DNA of 64,000 bases from Paenibacillus polygoni (GTDB taxonomy: Bacteria > Bacillota > Bacilli > Paenibacillales > Paenibacillaceae), in assembly GCF_030263935.1 (NCBI RefSeq), contig NZ_CP127162.1:1621501-1685500 (forward strand). Direction: 5' to 3'. Shown piece by piece: positions 1 through 9,256 of this stretch (the first letter of the stretch is position 1; every line of letters starts with the position of its first letter). A model generated the notes under the pieces. The model saw only the letters and a program-made list of their open reading frames with translations, was not told the origin of the DNA and made no database searches. A program made the position numbers and the translations under genes.

Positions 1-68
1 ATATGCAGCCCTACCTTGTAGTGAATTATTGTATTGCTACAACGGGTATTTGGCCATCGAGAGGATAA
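1..68 (+). CDS. 3' end of a phage tail collar (MdpB-like) protein, partial
   Basis: The window opens inside a reading frame that runs to the TAA at 66-68. The visible end reads MQPYLVVNYCIATTGIWPSRG, the typical C-terminus of tail-collar / microcystin-dependent-type proteins (NNMQPY followed by a hydrophobic strand). The next gene ends in the same way, so the two are tandem paralogues. Only about 22 residues are visible, so nothing can be said about the rest of the protein. Confidence 0.75.
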   Translation, partial: MQPYLVVNYCIATTGIWPSRG

Positions 69-83
69 TGAGGAGGAAGTCTT

Positions 84-614
84 ATGGACCCGTATGTAGG
101 AGAAATCCGTTTATTTGCAGGCACATATGCACCAGTGGACTGGGCGTTATGTGATGGACAGATTCTGCAAATTCAAGAGAATACATTATTGTTTAGTGTG
201 ATTGGAAACCAATTTGGAGGAGATGGAAAGACAACCTTTCAGCTTCCCGATCTTCGCGGAAGAGCGCCTATGCATTCGGGACAAGGCATCGGTTTATCCC
301 CTCGAGCATTTGGAAAAGCAGACGGAGAAGCTCTGGTTACGCTGCTAGAAACGGAAATGCCAAGTCACAGCCATACTCCGCAAACTCAGCCCGCGGGCAG
401 TGCATTAAGCCCTGATGGAGCAGTATGGACTTCAACTTCAAAAATTGGGAAGAAAGCCGCGCCAAAGTATTATTCCAATACGCCTTCCGTACCTATGAAT
501 CCGCTCGCGATTGGTATTACAGGTGGATCGCAGCCGCACAATAATATGCAGCCTTATACAGAGCTTAATTTTATTATAGCCTTGCAAGGTGTTTTTCCTG
601 AAAAAACATCCTAA
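84..614 (+). CDS. Phage tail collar domain protein (MdpB-like)
   Basis: The 176-residue protein begins MDPYVGEIRLFAGTYAP and contains the collar-domain signature (WALCDGQ near residue 20, GNQFGGDG, LPDLRGRAP near residue 55) and ends with NNMQPYTELNFIIALQG. This is the full length usual for the MdpB/tail-collar family. Family members were first known from phage tail fibres, but tandem chromosomal copies are common in Paenibacillaceae and their role there is not settled. There is no signal peptide. A strong AGGAGGAAG ribosome site lies at 71-79, and the gene follows the stop of its partial paralogue by 15 bases, so the two are probably co-transcribed. No other phage structural genes are visible, so I do not call a prophage. 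Confidence 0.85.
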   Translation: MDPYVGEIRLFAGTYAPVDWALCDGQILQIQENTLLFSVIGNQFGGDGKTTFQLPDLRGRAPMHSGQGIGLSPRAFGKADGEALVTLLETEMPSHSHTPQTQPAGSALSPDGAVWTSTSKIGKKAAPKYYSNTPSVPMNPLAIGITGGSQPHNNMQPYTELNFIIALQGVFPEKTS

Positions 615-679
615 GGATTACGAATTTTGAGCGTTACATCTCAATTTTATTTGAGAAATTTATAGCAAAGGACAGATTT

Positions 680-3600
680 ATGTACAAACTTTCTTCTAAA
701 AGTAAGGCCCTCGGGCAAATTTTTCTTGTTTTCGTTTTAATTAGTGGGACATTGTTCTCTGGGCCGCTTACAGCTAATGCTGAAACTAGAAATACTGATA
801 TTATAACTACCCAGTTTAGTGGAACCTTGGATACGAACTCTACTTTTGTAAGACCTGAGATGCCAGGTGATGTTTATTTCGATGAGCATGGTCAAGAAGC
901 TAACCCACTTTTGGTGGATTCGACATGGTATTTTCAAGAAGGAAATAACAGCTTGGAATGTGGAAATGAAAATTATACTGTTTGTGGAATATGGTTTGAT
1001 AATCAGGACTTCACAGGTATAGAATATCCTTTTAAAGTGACGGTGAGAAAGCACGAAGAAATACCATACCAACGAAATTATTTTTATAGAACTATTTCTC
1101 CAACTGTTGATGGGGATTACAACTTTGTAGTAACGCCCCCAGGCGCAGAAAATAATGAAGATGCTCTAGATGATACGGTTCTATATCTGTATAAAGATAG
1201 CTTTGACGACGAACATCCACTTAATAACTTAATAGTAGGGAATGATGATATTTCAGTAGATAATGAAATTTTGTTGTCACGAATCAACAAAATTCATCTT
1301 AAGGCCGGTGTGACCTATTATATGGTTATGACAGGGTTTGAGGAAGGTAATACAGGTAGCGTTTCCTTTGAGGTTACTGGTCCCGGAGGTGTTAGTGTTA
1401 CTAACCCTGATGTTCCAGCAGTTATTAGCGTTACCGTAACTCCAAGCAGTGCAGAAGTAATACAGGGAGAAAGTAAGCAGCTCACAGCTACTGTAGATGT
1501 GGTGGGTGAAGCAGAACAGACAGTGGCCTGGAGCAGCAGTGATGCCTCGAAGGTTGCAGTAAATGATAAGGGAATTGTAACGGTAGCTTCGGGTGCTGAT
1601 CCGGGGGATTACACAATAACGGCGACTTCAACGGTAGATCCCAACAAAAGTAGCACGTCAACGATAACAGTCACTCCGGCACCTGCAGTTAAAAGTGTAA
1701 CCGTAACTCCAAGTAATGCGAATGTAGTACAGGGAGGAAGTCAACAGTTGACAGCCAACGTAGGAGTTGTGGGCGGAGCAGCAGAGACGGTGACTTGGGT
1801 CAGCAATGATGCCTCTAAAAAGGTTACAGTAGACCAAACCGGAAACGTAACCGTAGCACTGGATGCAGAGCAAAGGGAATATACGATAACGGCAACTTCT
1901 ACGGAAGATTTAAGTAAATCGAGCACGTCTACGATTAAGGTAACCCGAGCACCTGTTGAATCAGCAGTTACTAGCGTTGAAGTAAGCCCAAGCAGTGCGA
2001 ATGTAGTTCAGGGGCGAAGTCAACAGCTCTCGACTGCTGTAGAAGTGGTAGGCGGAGCAGCCAAAACAGTGAGTTGGAGTAGCAGCGATGCTACTGGAAA
2101 AGTCACGGTAGATGAGAACGGAAACGTGGGGGTAGCTTCAGACGCGGATCCGAGGGAATACACGATAACGGCGACTTCAACAGTAGATCCTAGCAAATTG
2201 AGTACATCTAAAATTACAGTCATTCCAGCACCAGCGGTTATCGGTGTAACCGTAACTCCAAGCAGTGTGAATGTAACGCAGGGAGAAAGTAAGCAGCTGA
2301 CTGCTGACGTCGATGTGGTAGGCGGAGCAGCCAAAACAGTGAGTTGGAGTAGCAGCGATGCTACTGGAAAAGTCACGGTAGATGAGAACGGAAACGTGGG
2401 GGTAGCTTCGGACGCAGATCCGAGGGAATACACGATAACGGCGACTTCAACAGTAGATCCTAGCAAATTGAGTACATCTAAAATTACAGTCGTTCCAGCA
2501 CCAGCGGTTATCGGTATAACCGTAACTCCAAGCAGTGTGAACGTAACGCAGGGAGAAAGTAAGCAGCTGACTGCTGACGTCGATGTGGTAGGCGGAGCAG
2601 ACCAGACGGTGATCTGGAGTAGCAGCGATGATACTGGAAAAGTCATAGTAGACGAAACTGGAAAAGTGACGGTAGCTATGGATGCTAAGCTAGGGGAATA
2701 CACAATAACGGCGACTTCTAAAGAGAATAATAGCAAACACGCTTCGTCGGTCATAACAGTAACGGAAGCACTGACATATAACACAGCAGAAATTTCCGAT
2801 CAAACGATGGCTCCTCTGACCGAAGGATACAGTACTGAGACACAGGAAACAAAGTCCATTACCGTATCAAATACAGGAACGGGAAATTTAACTAACTTAA
2901 GAGCCGAATTGACCGCAGGGAATGTTGGCGCATTTGAGATGACTCCAGTCGTTGGGGAAATAGATAGTGGAGAAGAGGACACTTTTACTGTAAGAGCGAA
3001 AGATGGTTTAGCAACTGGAACCTATAGGGCAACTGTTAGCTTAACTGCGGATCACATGTCTGCCGTTTCATTTCAGGTTTTCCAAGTCGTAGAACCCCAA
3101 AGTGTTACTACCAATCCTTTACCACCAGTAGCGCCGGAACCGACAAAGCCGGAGCCGACAACACCGGAGACGACAACACCAGAACCATCAATACCGGAGC
3201 CGACAACACCGGAGCCGACAACACCAGAACCATCAATACCGGAACCAACAAAGCCGGATCCAACAAAGCCGGATCCAACAAAGCCGGAGCCGACAACGCC
3301 GGAGCCAGCAACACCGGAACCAACAATACCAACGCCAATAATTGCAGTTCCATCAGTACCTGCGACTCCAGCGCAACCTGAGGATCATGCAGTTGAAGTC
3401 CTGGTGAATGGGAAGGTTGAAAAGGCGGGGACATTGGTGAATTCAACGGTGAATAATCATACTGTCTCGGCGGTTGTGGTTGATCCGGTTAAGCTTAATC
3501 AAAAATTGACTGCTGAAGGCGATCATGCCATCGTAACCATTCCTGTTACTAGCGGTGCTGACATCGTAATTGGGGAATTGAATGGTCAAATGGTCAAAAA

Positions 3601-4636
3601 TATGGAGCAGAAGCAAGCAGTAGTAAAAATTCAAACGAACAACGCTACTTATACTTTACCTGCACAGCAAATAAATATTGACGCCATTTCTAATCAAATT
3701 GGACAGCAAATTGCGCTCTCAGATATCAAGATTCAAATTCAAATCTCGGTGCCAAGATCGGGAATGGGAGAGGTTGTTCAACATGCAGCGGCTGATGGAG
3801 GCTTTAGTATTGTCACTCCGCTGCTTGATTTTTCCATTCAAGGTTCTTACGGGAACACGAAAGTCGATATTACCCAGTTTGATGCTTATGTAGAACGAAC
3901 CGTAACTTTGCCTGAAGGGATTGATCCTAACAAGATCACAACGGGTATTGTCGTTGAACCAGACGGTAGTGTTCGGCATGTACCAACTAAAGTGGTGGAG
4001 AAGAATGGAATTTATTCTGCGGTTATTAACAGCTTGACCAATAGCACTTATTCGGTAGTATGGCATCCACTTGAGTTCAAGGATGTTGCTAATCACTGGG
4101 CCAAAGCTGCGGTTAACGATATGGGGTCCAGAATGATTGTAGAGGGCACCGGGGAAGGGTTATACAGTCCTAATCAGGAAATTACTCGTGCAGAATTCGC
4201 CGCGATTATTGTTCGGGCTTTGGGACTGAAAGCGGAGAACAGTTCATCATCTTTCACAGATGTTAGTGCACCATCTTGGTATGCAGGTTCCATTCAAACC
4301 GCTTATAATTATAAGTTGATCAACGGCTTTAAGGATGGTACATTCCGCCCAATAGATAAGATTACTCGTGAACAAGCGATGGTTATTCTGTCTAAAGCTA
4401 TGACCCTTACGGGCCTAAAAGAGAATTTATCTCAGGAAAATACCAGTGAGATTCTAAGTTTGTTTGCTGATTCTACCAAGGTTTCTACCTGGGCAAAAGA
4501 ACATACGGCAGCGGCCTTACACGCTGGAATTATTAACGGTAAAAATATGAAAATGCTTGCTCCAAAGGATGATGTAACCCGAGCTGAAATAGCCGTTATC
4601 ATGCAAAGACTTTTGCAAAAGTCGGGGTTAATCTAA
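680..4636 (+). CDS. S-layer-type surface protein with Ig-like repeats and three SLH domains
   Basis: The 1318-residue protein has a signal peptide (residues 1-35, cleavage after TANA). An N-terminal domain of about 200 residues resembles a pre-peptidase-type beta domain. Five bacterial Ig-like (Big2-type) repeats of about 90 residues follow between residues 245 and 700, each with a VTPSSANVVQG-like start and a YTITATSTVDPSKS-like strand. Then come a CARDB-like segment (about 705-800), a Pro/Thr/Glu-rich linker (about 815-895), an unassigned domain (900-1130) and three SLH repeats (about 1135-1318) with ITRAEF, ITREQA and VTRAEI motifs. SLH repeats bind pyruvylated secondary cell-wall polymer, so the protein should be displayed on the cell surface as an adhesin or structural protein. 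No catalytic motif was seen. Confidence 0.85.
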   Translation: MYKLSSKSKALGQIFLVFVLISGTLFSGPLTANAETRNTDIITTQFSGTLDTNSTFVRPEMPGDVYFDEHGQEANPLLVDSTWYFQEGNNSLECGNENYTVCGIWFDNQDFTGIEYPFKVTVRKHEEIPYQRNYFYRTISPTVDGDYNFVVTPPGAENNEDALDDTVLYLYKDSFDDEHPLNNLIVGNDDISVDNEILLSRINKIHLKAGVTYYMVMTGFEEGNTGSVSFEVTGPGGVSVTNPDVPAVISVTVTPSSAEVIQGESKQLTATVDVVGEAEQTVAWSSSDASKVAVNDKGIVTVASGADPGDYTITATSTVDPNKSSTSTITVTPAPAVKSVTVTPSNANVVQGGSQQLTANVGVVGGAAETVTWVSNDASKKVTVDQTGNVTVALDAEQREYTITATSTEDLSKSSTSTIKVTRAPVESAVTSVEVSPSSANVVQGRSQQLSTAVEVVGGAAKTVSWSSSDATGKVTVDENGNVGVASDADPREYTITATSTVDPSKLSTSKITVIPAPAVIGVTVTPSSVNVTQGESKQLTADVDVVGGAAKTVSWSSSDATGKVTVDENGNVGVASDADPREYTITATSTVDPSKLSTSKITVVPAPAVIGITVTPSSVNVTQGESKQLTADVDVVGGADQTVIWSSSDDTGKVIVDETGKVTVAMDAKLGEYTITATSKENNSKHASSVITVTEALTYNTAEISDQTMAPLTEGYSTETQETKSITVSNTGTGNLTNLRAELTAGNVGAFEMTPVVGEIDSGEEDTFTVRAKDGLATGTYRATVSLTADHMSAVSFQVFQVVEPQSVTTNPLPPVAPEPTKPEPTTPETTTPEPSIPEPTTPEPTTPEPSIPEPTKPDPTKPDPTKPEPTTPEPATPEPTIPTPIIAVPSVPATPAQPEDHAVEVLVNGKVEKAGTLVNSTVNNHTVSAVVVDPVKLNQKLTAEGDHAIVTIPVTSGADIVIGELNGQMVKNMEQKQAVVKIQTNNATYTLPAQQINIDAISNQIGQQIALSDIKIQIQISVPRSGMGEVVQHAAADGGFSIVTPLLDFSIQGSYGNTKVDITQFDAYVERTVTLPEGIDPNKITTGIVVEPDGSVRHVPTKVVEKNGIYSAVINSLTNSTYSVVWHPLEFKDVANHWAKAAVNDMGSRMIVEGTGEGLYSPNQEITRAEFAAIIVRALGLKAENSSSSFTDVSAPSWYAGSIQTAYNYKLINGFKDGTFRPIDKITREQAMVILSKAMTLTGLKENLSQENTSEILSLFADSTKVSTWAKEHTAAALHAGIINGKNMKMLAPKDDVTRAEIAVIMQRLLQKSGLI
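2041..2580 (+). repeat. Two near-identical 270-bp tandem units in the Ig-like region
   Basis: Bases 2041-2310 and 2311-2580 align without gaps and differ at only 7 of 270 positions by my count. The unit length is exactly 90 codons, one Ig-like module. Flanking modules are clearly diverged, so this pair is a recent duplication or has been homogenised by recombination. Confidence 0.9.
3127..3335 (+). repeat. Pro/Thr/Glu-rich short repeat (linker)
   Basis: An imperfect repeat of a 12-18 base unit encodes PEPT/PEPS/PDPT-type tetrapeptides (for example TPEPTTPEP). It forms a stiff linker between the Ig-like part and the cell-wall-proximal part of the surface protein. This kind of repeat often varies in length between strains. 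Confidence 0.8.
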
Positions 4637-4638
4637 GC

Positions 4639-5103
4639 ATGCAATTGTTTACCCGCTTGGCAAGCCTAGAAGAAAGGCCGTTTCTTTTTCAAGTGTATGC
4701 AGATACTCGAAAGTCTGAGGTAAATTCATGGGGATGGAGTGAGGATCAAGTTAAAATGTTTCTGCAAATGCAGTTCGATGCTCAGACACGTGCTTATTCC
4801 TCTCATCCCGTCCCGCTGAAAGAAGAAATGATCTTTTATAAAGACGAACCGATCGGCCGGATATTAACCCGGGAGTTGGGTGAGGTCCTAGTGATCGTTG
4901 ATATTGCCCTTCTTAGCGAATTTCACAACCGGGGATTCGGAACAGAGCTGATTACCTGTTATCAGCAGTATGCGATGGAAAAGGGAATCTCGATCGAACT
5001 TCATGTCCTGAGTGCTAATCCTGTGTGCAAGTTGTATAAAAGATTAGGCTTTGTATTAACGGGTGAACATCCGCTTTATTTGACAATGAAGTGGACCCCT
5101 TGA
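4639..5103 (+). CDS. GNAT family N-acetyltransferase
   Basis: The 154-residue protein has GNAT features: a beta-bulge strand followed by the acetyl-CoA loop HNRGFGTELI (about residues 93-102), and a C-terminal LYKRLGFVLTGE motif typical of the family. It begins two bases after the stop of the surface-protein gene, with only a weak ribosome site (GGGG), so translation is probably coupled. The substrate is unknown. The tight link suggests co-expression with the surface protein but no functional link can be shown. Confidence 0.8.
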   Translation: MQLFTRLASLEERPFLFQVYADTRKSEVNSWGWSEDQVKMFLQMQFDAQTRAYSSHPVPLKEEMIFYKDEPIGRILTRELGEVLVIVDIALLSEFHNRGFGTELITCYQQYAMEKGISIELHVLSANPVCKLYKRLGFVLTGEHPLYLTMKWTP

Positions 5104-5144
5104 AGTAGTTACTACCAGATAAGACATAAAATTTGCCCATATTG

Positions 5145-5187
5145 CAAGCTGACGTTAGTATTCAAACTGCGTCAGCTTGTTTTTTTG
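5145..5187 (+). terminator. Intrinsic terminator after GNAT gene
   Basis: The perfect 10-bp stem CAAGCTGACG / CGTCAGCTTG with a 15-base loop is followed by eight T residues. It ends the surface protein-GNAT transcript. Confidence 0.85.
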
Positions 5188-5229
5188 TATGAATGATTAC
5201 ATTGAAGAATATGATTACTTTTCATTTTA

Positions 5230-5661
5230 TTATCTTGTGTTCTGTAACTGTTGAATTATATCTCCAACTTTCTTACTGTAGCTCTGCAATTCCTCAACAG
5301 ATGCTTTACTATAGTCAGGAGCGGTGTAGACTATTTTCTTAAATAATTCAGTTCTTTCACTATATAATTTCGTATCGTCTTCACCAGCGGTACTAACAAA
5401 TAATTCGTAATTTTGATAAGCGCTTCTCATGGCGTTAGCATCCTTTACAAGATATTCAGTATCCATGTTTTTGTTAGTATTAATAAAGTTATTTAATTCA
5501 CTCTGATATTCCTTACATTCCATGATAAAGGCTCGAAAAGATATATCAGTGGAACTCTCAAGCTTATCAACAAGAGCGATATATTTATAGAAAAAAACAA
5601 ACGACACAATGAGTAGAATAATAGATACTGCTAGTGAAACATAACTTAATTTTGTTTTCAT
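5230..5661 (-). CDS. Small single-pass membrane protein, function unknown
   Basis: The 143-residue protein has one N-terminal hydrophobic segment (about residues 8-28, rich in Ile, Leu, Val and Phe) followed by a charged, probably helical extracytoplasmic region. I do not recognise a family. The ribosome site AAAGGAATG lies just upstream of the ATG. The gene is more AT-rich than its neighbours. It stands alone, convergent to the GNAT gene. It could also be a lipid-anchored or secreted protein, but there is no lipobox cysteine. Confidence 0.6.
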   Translation of the reverse strand: MKTKLSYVSLAVSIILLIVSFVFFYKYIALVDKLESSTDISFRAFIMECKEYQSELNNFINTNKNMDTEYLVKDANAMRSAYQNYELFVSTAGEDDTKLYSERTELFKKIVYTAPDYSKASVEELQSYSKKVGDIIQQLQNTR

Positions 5662-5780
5662 GATGACATTCCTTTACTATTGATAATTAATGAAGTGATC
5701 AGCACTAATGAATTTACCCGAATATATTTTGTAAATAAATTAAACCTCACATCAGTCTAAGTATGAACTTACCTGTTTCA

Positions 5781-7427
5781 TTAGCGGTACGTCGGATAGA
5801 TGATTCCGATATCCCTCTCTGTTTTTAACTTCCCATCGCTGTAGCACTGCATTTCATTTCCTTTAATTCGCAGAGGAATCGATTTCCCTTGATAAAAAAT
5901 CTCCCCCTTTACCGTACGAACGCTCATACCAATGACCCCTTTTAGGTGTCCACTGCGATCGGTAATTAGGCGAATTCCTGATGGTGCTTGAATATAAAGG
6001 ACGCCGCCTTGATAAATTGTTACATGCTCTTGTGTGTTCACTAATTCATAATTCAGCCCATTTACAGTCCTGCTATATGCCGTTTCTCCTGCAACTTCCT
6101 CGCCATGGTCCATATCGACCGGAAGAAGACCGGTAAACCAGAGTTCATCAGAACCTACGGGCATAATACCGCATAGACGTTCTACATAATCTAGAAGACA
6201 GAGGATAGAAGGAGAATATGATTCAGTAAAACCTTCTTCTCCTGTCCATGGACTTAAGGTTTGCCCAAATCGCTTTGCTCTCGAAAGTGCCGATAGGATC
6301 GGGTACTGCACCCATGTCAATTCAACATAACGGTGATGATACTCAAAGGCATGAGGGGCACGAATTAGGCTCAGGAAATTAGAAGAACCACCCCAAGTGT
6401 TGTATGTAGAAAATGGGTCAAAACGCGGATCATCCATCGCCAGGGAGGTAAACGGGTATTTAGCGAAAAACTTGCTTGTATTCAGCAAATATCTCCGCAG
6501 TATTTTATCGAATAGTTCACGATTCCCCACCTCACACGCCATAACTCGAAGCAGCACATCGGACTGGACTTTTACAAGTTCATCATTTCGATCCCGGTCA
6601 TAGAAGAACATCTCCTCTTCGTCATAACAGTATTGGAATAGACATTCGAGGCTAGTCTCCGCTTTTGCTTTCCAGCCTGCTCCTGATTCACCAAGTTCCT
6701 CGGCCATTAGGGATAAATACTTTCGCTGGCAATATATATTCGCGGTTAAATCCGGTGCGAGTAAGGGAAGGATCGGTGAATCGGGATGATAACTTGCAGC
6801 ATCATTCTTATAAGGAGTATCGGGCACGTGCCAGAAGCGAGGTGAGAGGTCATGCCCGGTGTCAAAAGTACTAAACGCCTCCACACACCCGGTTCCTCGG
6901 GTATTGCGGTATTTTGTAATCCATTCATCGTAGCGAGACATAGCTTTATACATTGTCTGTAGAAAGCTTTTGTTCTTGCCGTGCAGCTGATCATGGTTCC
7001 ATACACTTCTAGCCAGGGGTGTCACCAGCTGAATTTGGCGGAAGGAGGGCCCTTTTTCTGTTAGCTTATAGGGGAGGAGTCCATCTTGTCTTTGTTCAGC
7101 AGCAAAAGCAAGATAGGTCCTTTCTGATACTGCTGGAATAAAGCGTGACAACAGCTCAGCGTTAATCGTTCCTGTGCTCTCCAGCCAGCACCCAAGATAG
7201 TTGCCTCCTTCCTGCAAAATGAGTTTGTCTCCTCCCATAGGTTTGATACAAGCGAGTAGTTTCTGCAGTGCTGAATAATAGGTGTCCTCCAGATGTCCTG
7301 CCGATGTCGCAAATTTCACACCGGACACGTTCCATGACACTAACAACTTCTGGTCTTCTGTTTTCTCCGCAAATACTCGATCCTGAACTGAAATCTGCCG
7401 CAATCGATTTAGCATAACTTCGATCAT
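5781..7427 (-). CDS. Cytoplasmic six-hairpin glycosidase-like protein
   Basis: I place the start at the ATG complementary to 7425-7427 (residues MIEVMLNRL), because AAGGAG sits 7 bases upstream of it. The longer frame from 7475 has no visible ribosome site. The 548-residue protein resembles (alpha/alpha)6-barrel glycosidases of the GH63/trehalase-like group: aromatic-rich helices, motifs such as STYNTWGGSSNFLSLIR (about residues 355-370) and a C-terminal beta-rich tail. There is no signal peptide. It is divergent from the alpha/beta hydrolase gene at 7728 and lies beside the pectin locus, so a role in breaking down imported oligosaccharides is likely. Substrate and family number cannot be fixed from sequence reading. 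Confidence 0.6.
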   Translation of the reverse strand: MIEVMLNRLRQISVQDRVFAEKTEDQKLLVSWNVSGVKFATSAGHLEDTYYSALQKLLACIKPMGGDKLILQEGGNYLGCWLESTGTINAELLSRFIPAVSERTYLAFAAEQRQDGLLPYKLTEKGPSFRQIQLVTPLARSVWNHDQLHGKNKSFLQTMYKAMSRYDEWITKYRNTRGTGCVEAFSTFDTGHDLSPRFWHVPDTPYKNDAASYHPDSPILPLLAPDLTANIYCQRKYLSLMAEELGESGAGWKAKAETSLECLFQYCYDEEEMFFYDRDRNDELVKVQSDVLLRVMACEVGNRELFDKILRRYLLNTSKFFAKYPFTSLAMDDPRFDPFSTYNTWGGSSNFLSLIRAPHAFEYHHRYVELTWVQYPILSALSRAKRFGQTLSPWTGEEGFTESYSPSILCLLDYVERLCGIMPVGSDELWFTGLLPVDMDHGEEVAGETAYSRTVNGLNYELVNTQEHVTIYQGGVLYIQAPSGIRLITDRSGHLKGVIGMSVRTVKGEIFYQGKSIPLRIKGNEMQCYSDGKLKTERDIGIIYPTYR

Positions 7428-7727
7428 ATCTGCTCTCCTTGTACATTCATAATTTATTGATTCATAGGGTTCCATAAATAAATAGAGGGTCTAAGCTAAA
7501 GAAACTGTGTAATTTATTTACATTTGAGTAAGTTAACCATACTTGATTGGCGGCTATATTTCAAAGTGTAGTCATGATTTTATTAGAGACTCTATTGTGT
7601 TTATTTCAAAGCTAGAAATCACTTGAATGTGTAGAAATGGAAGAAGTGTATAAGAGGTGTTCTAAGGACAAGCAGAGAATAGGATGTAAAAGGGCAACCA
7701 TATAAGTAGAGAGGGGATAACAAATTT

Positions 7728-8816
7728 ATGCGGAATCATGGAGGAGCGTCATTACCTAATAGAGGGGAAACTGAAAGGTGGAATCCAGGTCATTATTTTG
7801 CTCAGCATAGTCAGAATATACAGCCGGAGAGCGCATTTACATCAGAAAAAGAGTGGGGACCATGGAGAAAAACACTTACAGAACGATTAATACCGCTTCT
7901 GGGTAAATTCCCGGAGTACCCCGCATCTCTAGCTCCTGTGTTGTTGGAACGAACGGAACGTCCAGACCATATCCGCGAACGGATAGAGATTACTACCTAT
8001 GAAGGGCTCCGCATGCCCATGTATATTCTGTTCCCCCTTGAGTGTAGGCCCGAATCTCGGCCCGTAGTGCTCGCTTTACATGGACATGGATATGGAAGTC
8101 GTGAGATTGTTGGGCTGGAAGCAGATAGTGCGGAGCGAACGGGATTACCCGGATTACACAAGGACTTTGCGCTCGAATGGGTTAGACGTGGATTTATTGT
8201 TATTGCTCCTGAGCTGCTTGGCTTTGGAGACCGGAGGCTCACAGAAGACCTCACAGATGATCCGAAAAAAAGTTCCTGTCAGCGTCTTGCCTTGGCTCTG
8301 CTGATGGCAGGAGAGACACTTGCTGGTTATCGCGTCTATGAAATGATGCGTGCGCTCGATTACATAGAGCTCAGAGAAGAGGCAGATACGAATCGTATAG
8401 GATGTATGGGGATCTCCGGTGGGGGCATGATTGCTTCTTTGGTATCAGCGCTCGATGAACGTATTGGCGCAGCTGTCATTAGTGGATATGCCAATACGTT
8501 TGAAGACAGCATTTTATCAAGAAATCATTGTCTCGATAATTACATTCCAGGAATCTTACGAGAGGCAAGGATGGCGGACCTGATCGGTTTAATTGCTCCT
8601 AGACCACTGCTAATCGAAGCAGGGAGCGAGGATCAGGTATTTCCTTTAGCGGGGGCTAAACGGGCATACACCATTCTCGAACAAATTTATGAAACAGCCG
8701 GGGTAAAGGAGAAGCTCGCAGCCGACTTTTTTACTGGCGGTCATGAAATCAGCGGTCACATTGCCTACGACTGGATGGTAGAACAGTTTGGAATGGAGAA
8801 CGAGAACGGAGTTTGA
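7728..8816 (+). CDS. Alpha/beta hydrolase (YtaP / acetyl-esterase-like)
   Basis: The 362-residue protein has the alpha/beta-hydrolase core: ALHGHG oxyanion loop near residue 116, nucleophile elbow GISGGG with Ser230, a probable acid at Asp302 (GSEDQVF) and His339 (GGHE). Without a signal peptide it should act in the cytoplasm. The family includes acetyl esterases and dienelactone-hydrolase-like proteins, such as B. subtilis YtaP. Being next to pectin genes and divergent from a glycosidase-like gene, a plausible role is removal of acetyl or other esters from imported oligosaccharides. This is inference. Ribosome site GAGAGGGG is at 7712-7719. Confidence 0.75.
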   Translation: MRNHGGASLPNRGETERWNPGHYFAQHSQNIQPESAFTSEKEWGPWRKTLTERLIPLLGKFPEYPASLAPVLLERTERPDHIRERIEITTYEGLRMPMYILFPLECRPESRPVVLALHGHGYGSREIVGLEADSAERTGLPGLHKDFALEWVRRGFIVIAPELLGFGDRRLTEDLTDDPKKSSCQRLALALLMAGETLAGYRVYEMMRALDYIELREEADTNRIGCMGISGGGMIASLVSALDERIGAAVISGYANTFEDSILSRNHCLDNYIPGILREARMADLIGLIAPRPLLIEAGSEDQVFPLAGAKRAYTILEQIYETAGVKEKLAADFFTGGHEISGHIAYDWMVEQFGMENENGV

Positions 8817-8868
8817 TGTACGGAACATTATTACCACAGGCATTGAATGTATAAAATGATTGCTATTC

Positions 8869-8905
8869 ACCGGTGGAATCTTGCGGATTTCACTGGTTTT
8901 TTGTG
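8869..8905 (+). terminator. Terminator after the alpha/beta hydrolase
   Basis: The arms ACCGGTGGAATC and GGATTTCACTGGT pair (with G-U pairs) around TTGC and run into a T-rich tract. The stretch from here to 9256 has no convincing gene. It holds a dyad at 9194-9209 and two tiny open frames treated under findings. Confidence 0.65.
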
Positions 8906-9193
8906 TTTTAGTTCATCAAAAAGTATCTGTCAGCAGGAAAAAAGATTTTTTATGTGTCGAACAAAATAGTACCAATTCTCTCTGCAGAAGAACAAGAAGG
9001 ATATTTATTTCACCTCATTAATGAATCAAATTTAATGGCCTAGACAGCAAATAATAATTAGTTTTCGCAAAATAGAGCATGAAAAGGGGGAGAGTTTGGT
9101 TTTTATCTGCGATAGAATTAAAGCGTTATCAAATTGGCAAGGAGGTTGTAGAGGGGGCTGTCAGATTCATAAGTTTTCTTTTTTTGTTATCTG

Positions 9194-9209
9194 TGTAAGC
9201 GGGTTTACA
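9194..9209. promoter_or_regulatory. Dyad TGTAAGCGGGTTTACA, candidate operator
   Basis: This 16-base partial palindrome with TGTAA/TTACA arms and a central CG lies 47 bases before the ATG of the solute-binding protein gene. It resembles a cre or LacI-family operator but is two bases longer than the 14-base cre consensus. It may control the start of the pectin locus. No strong promoter could be fixed near it. Confidence 0.35.
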
Positions 9210-9256
9210 GAAGATCGTTAAGAAGACAGCTTAATTAATGGATGGAGGTCTATGTA

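Noticed and set aside
1..614. Prophage
   Set aside because: Tail-collar paralogues alone do not make a prophage. No integrase, capsid, terminase or lysin gene is visible in the window, and the holin-like gene at 44436 is far away.
2020..2784. Long minus-strand open frame of 254 codons
   Set aside because: It is the antisense shadow of the Ig-like repeats, is itself repetitive in step with them, and has no ribosome site.
3108..3446. Minus-strand frame opposite the Pro/Thr linker, and a possible CRISPR-like repeat
   Set aside because: Low-complexity shadow of the coding repeat. The repeat unit is short, imperfect and in frame with a protein, with no spacer structure.
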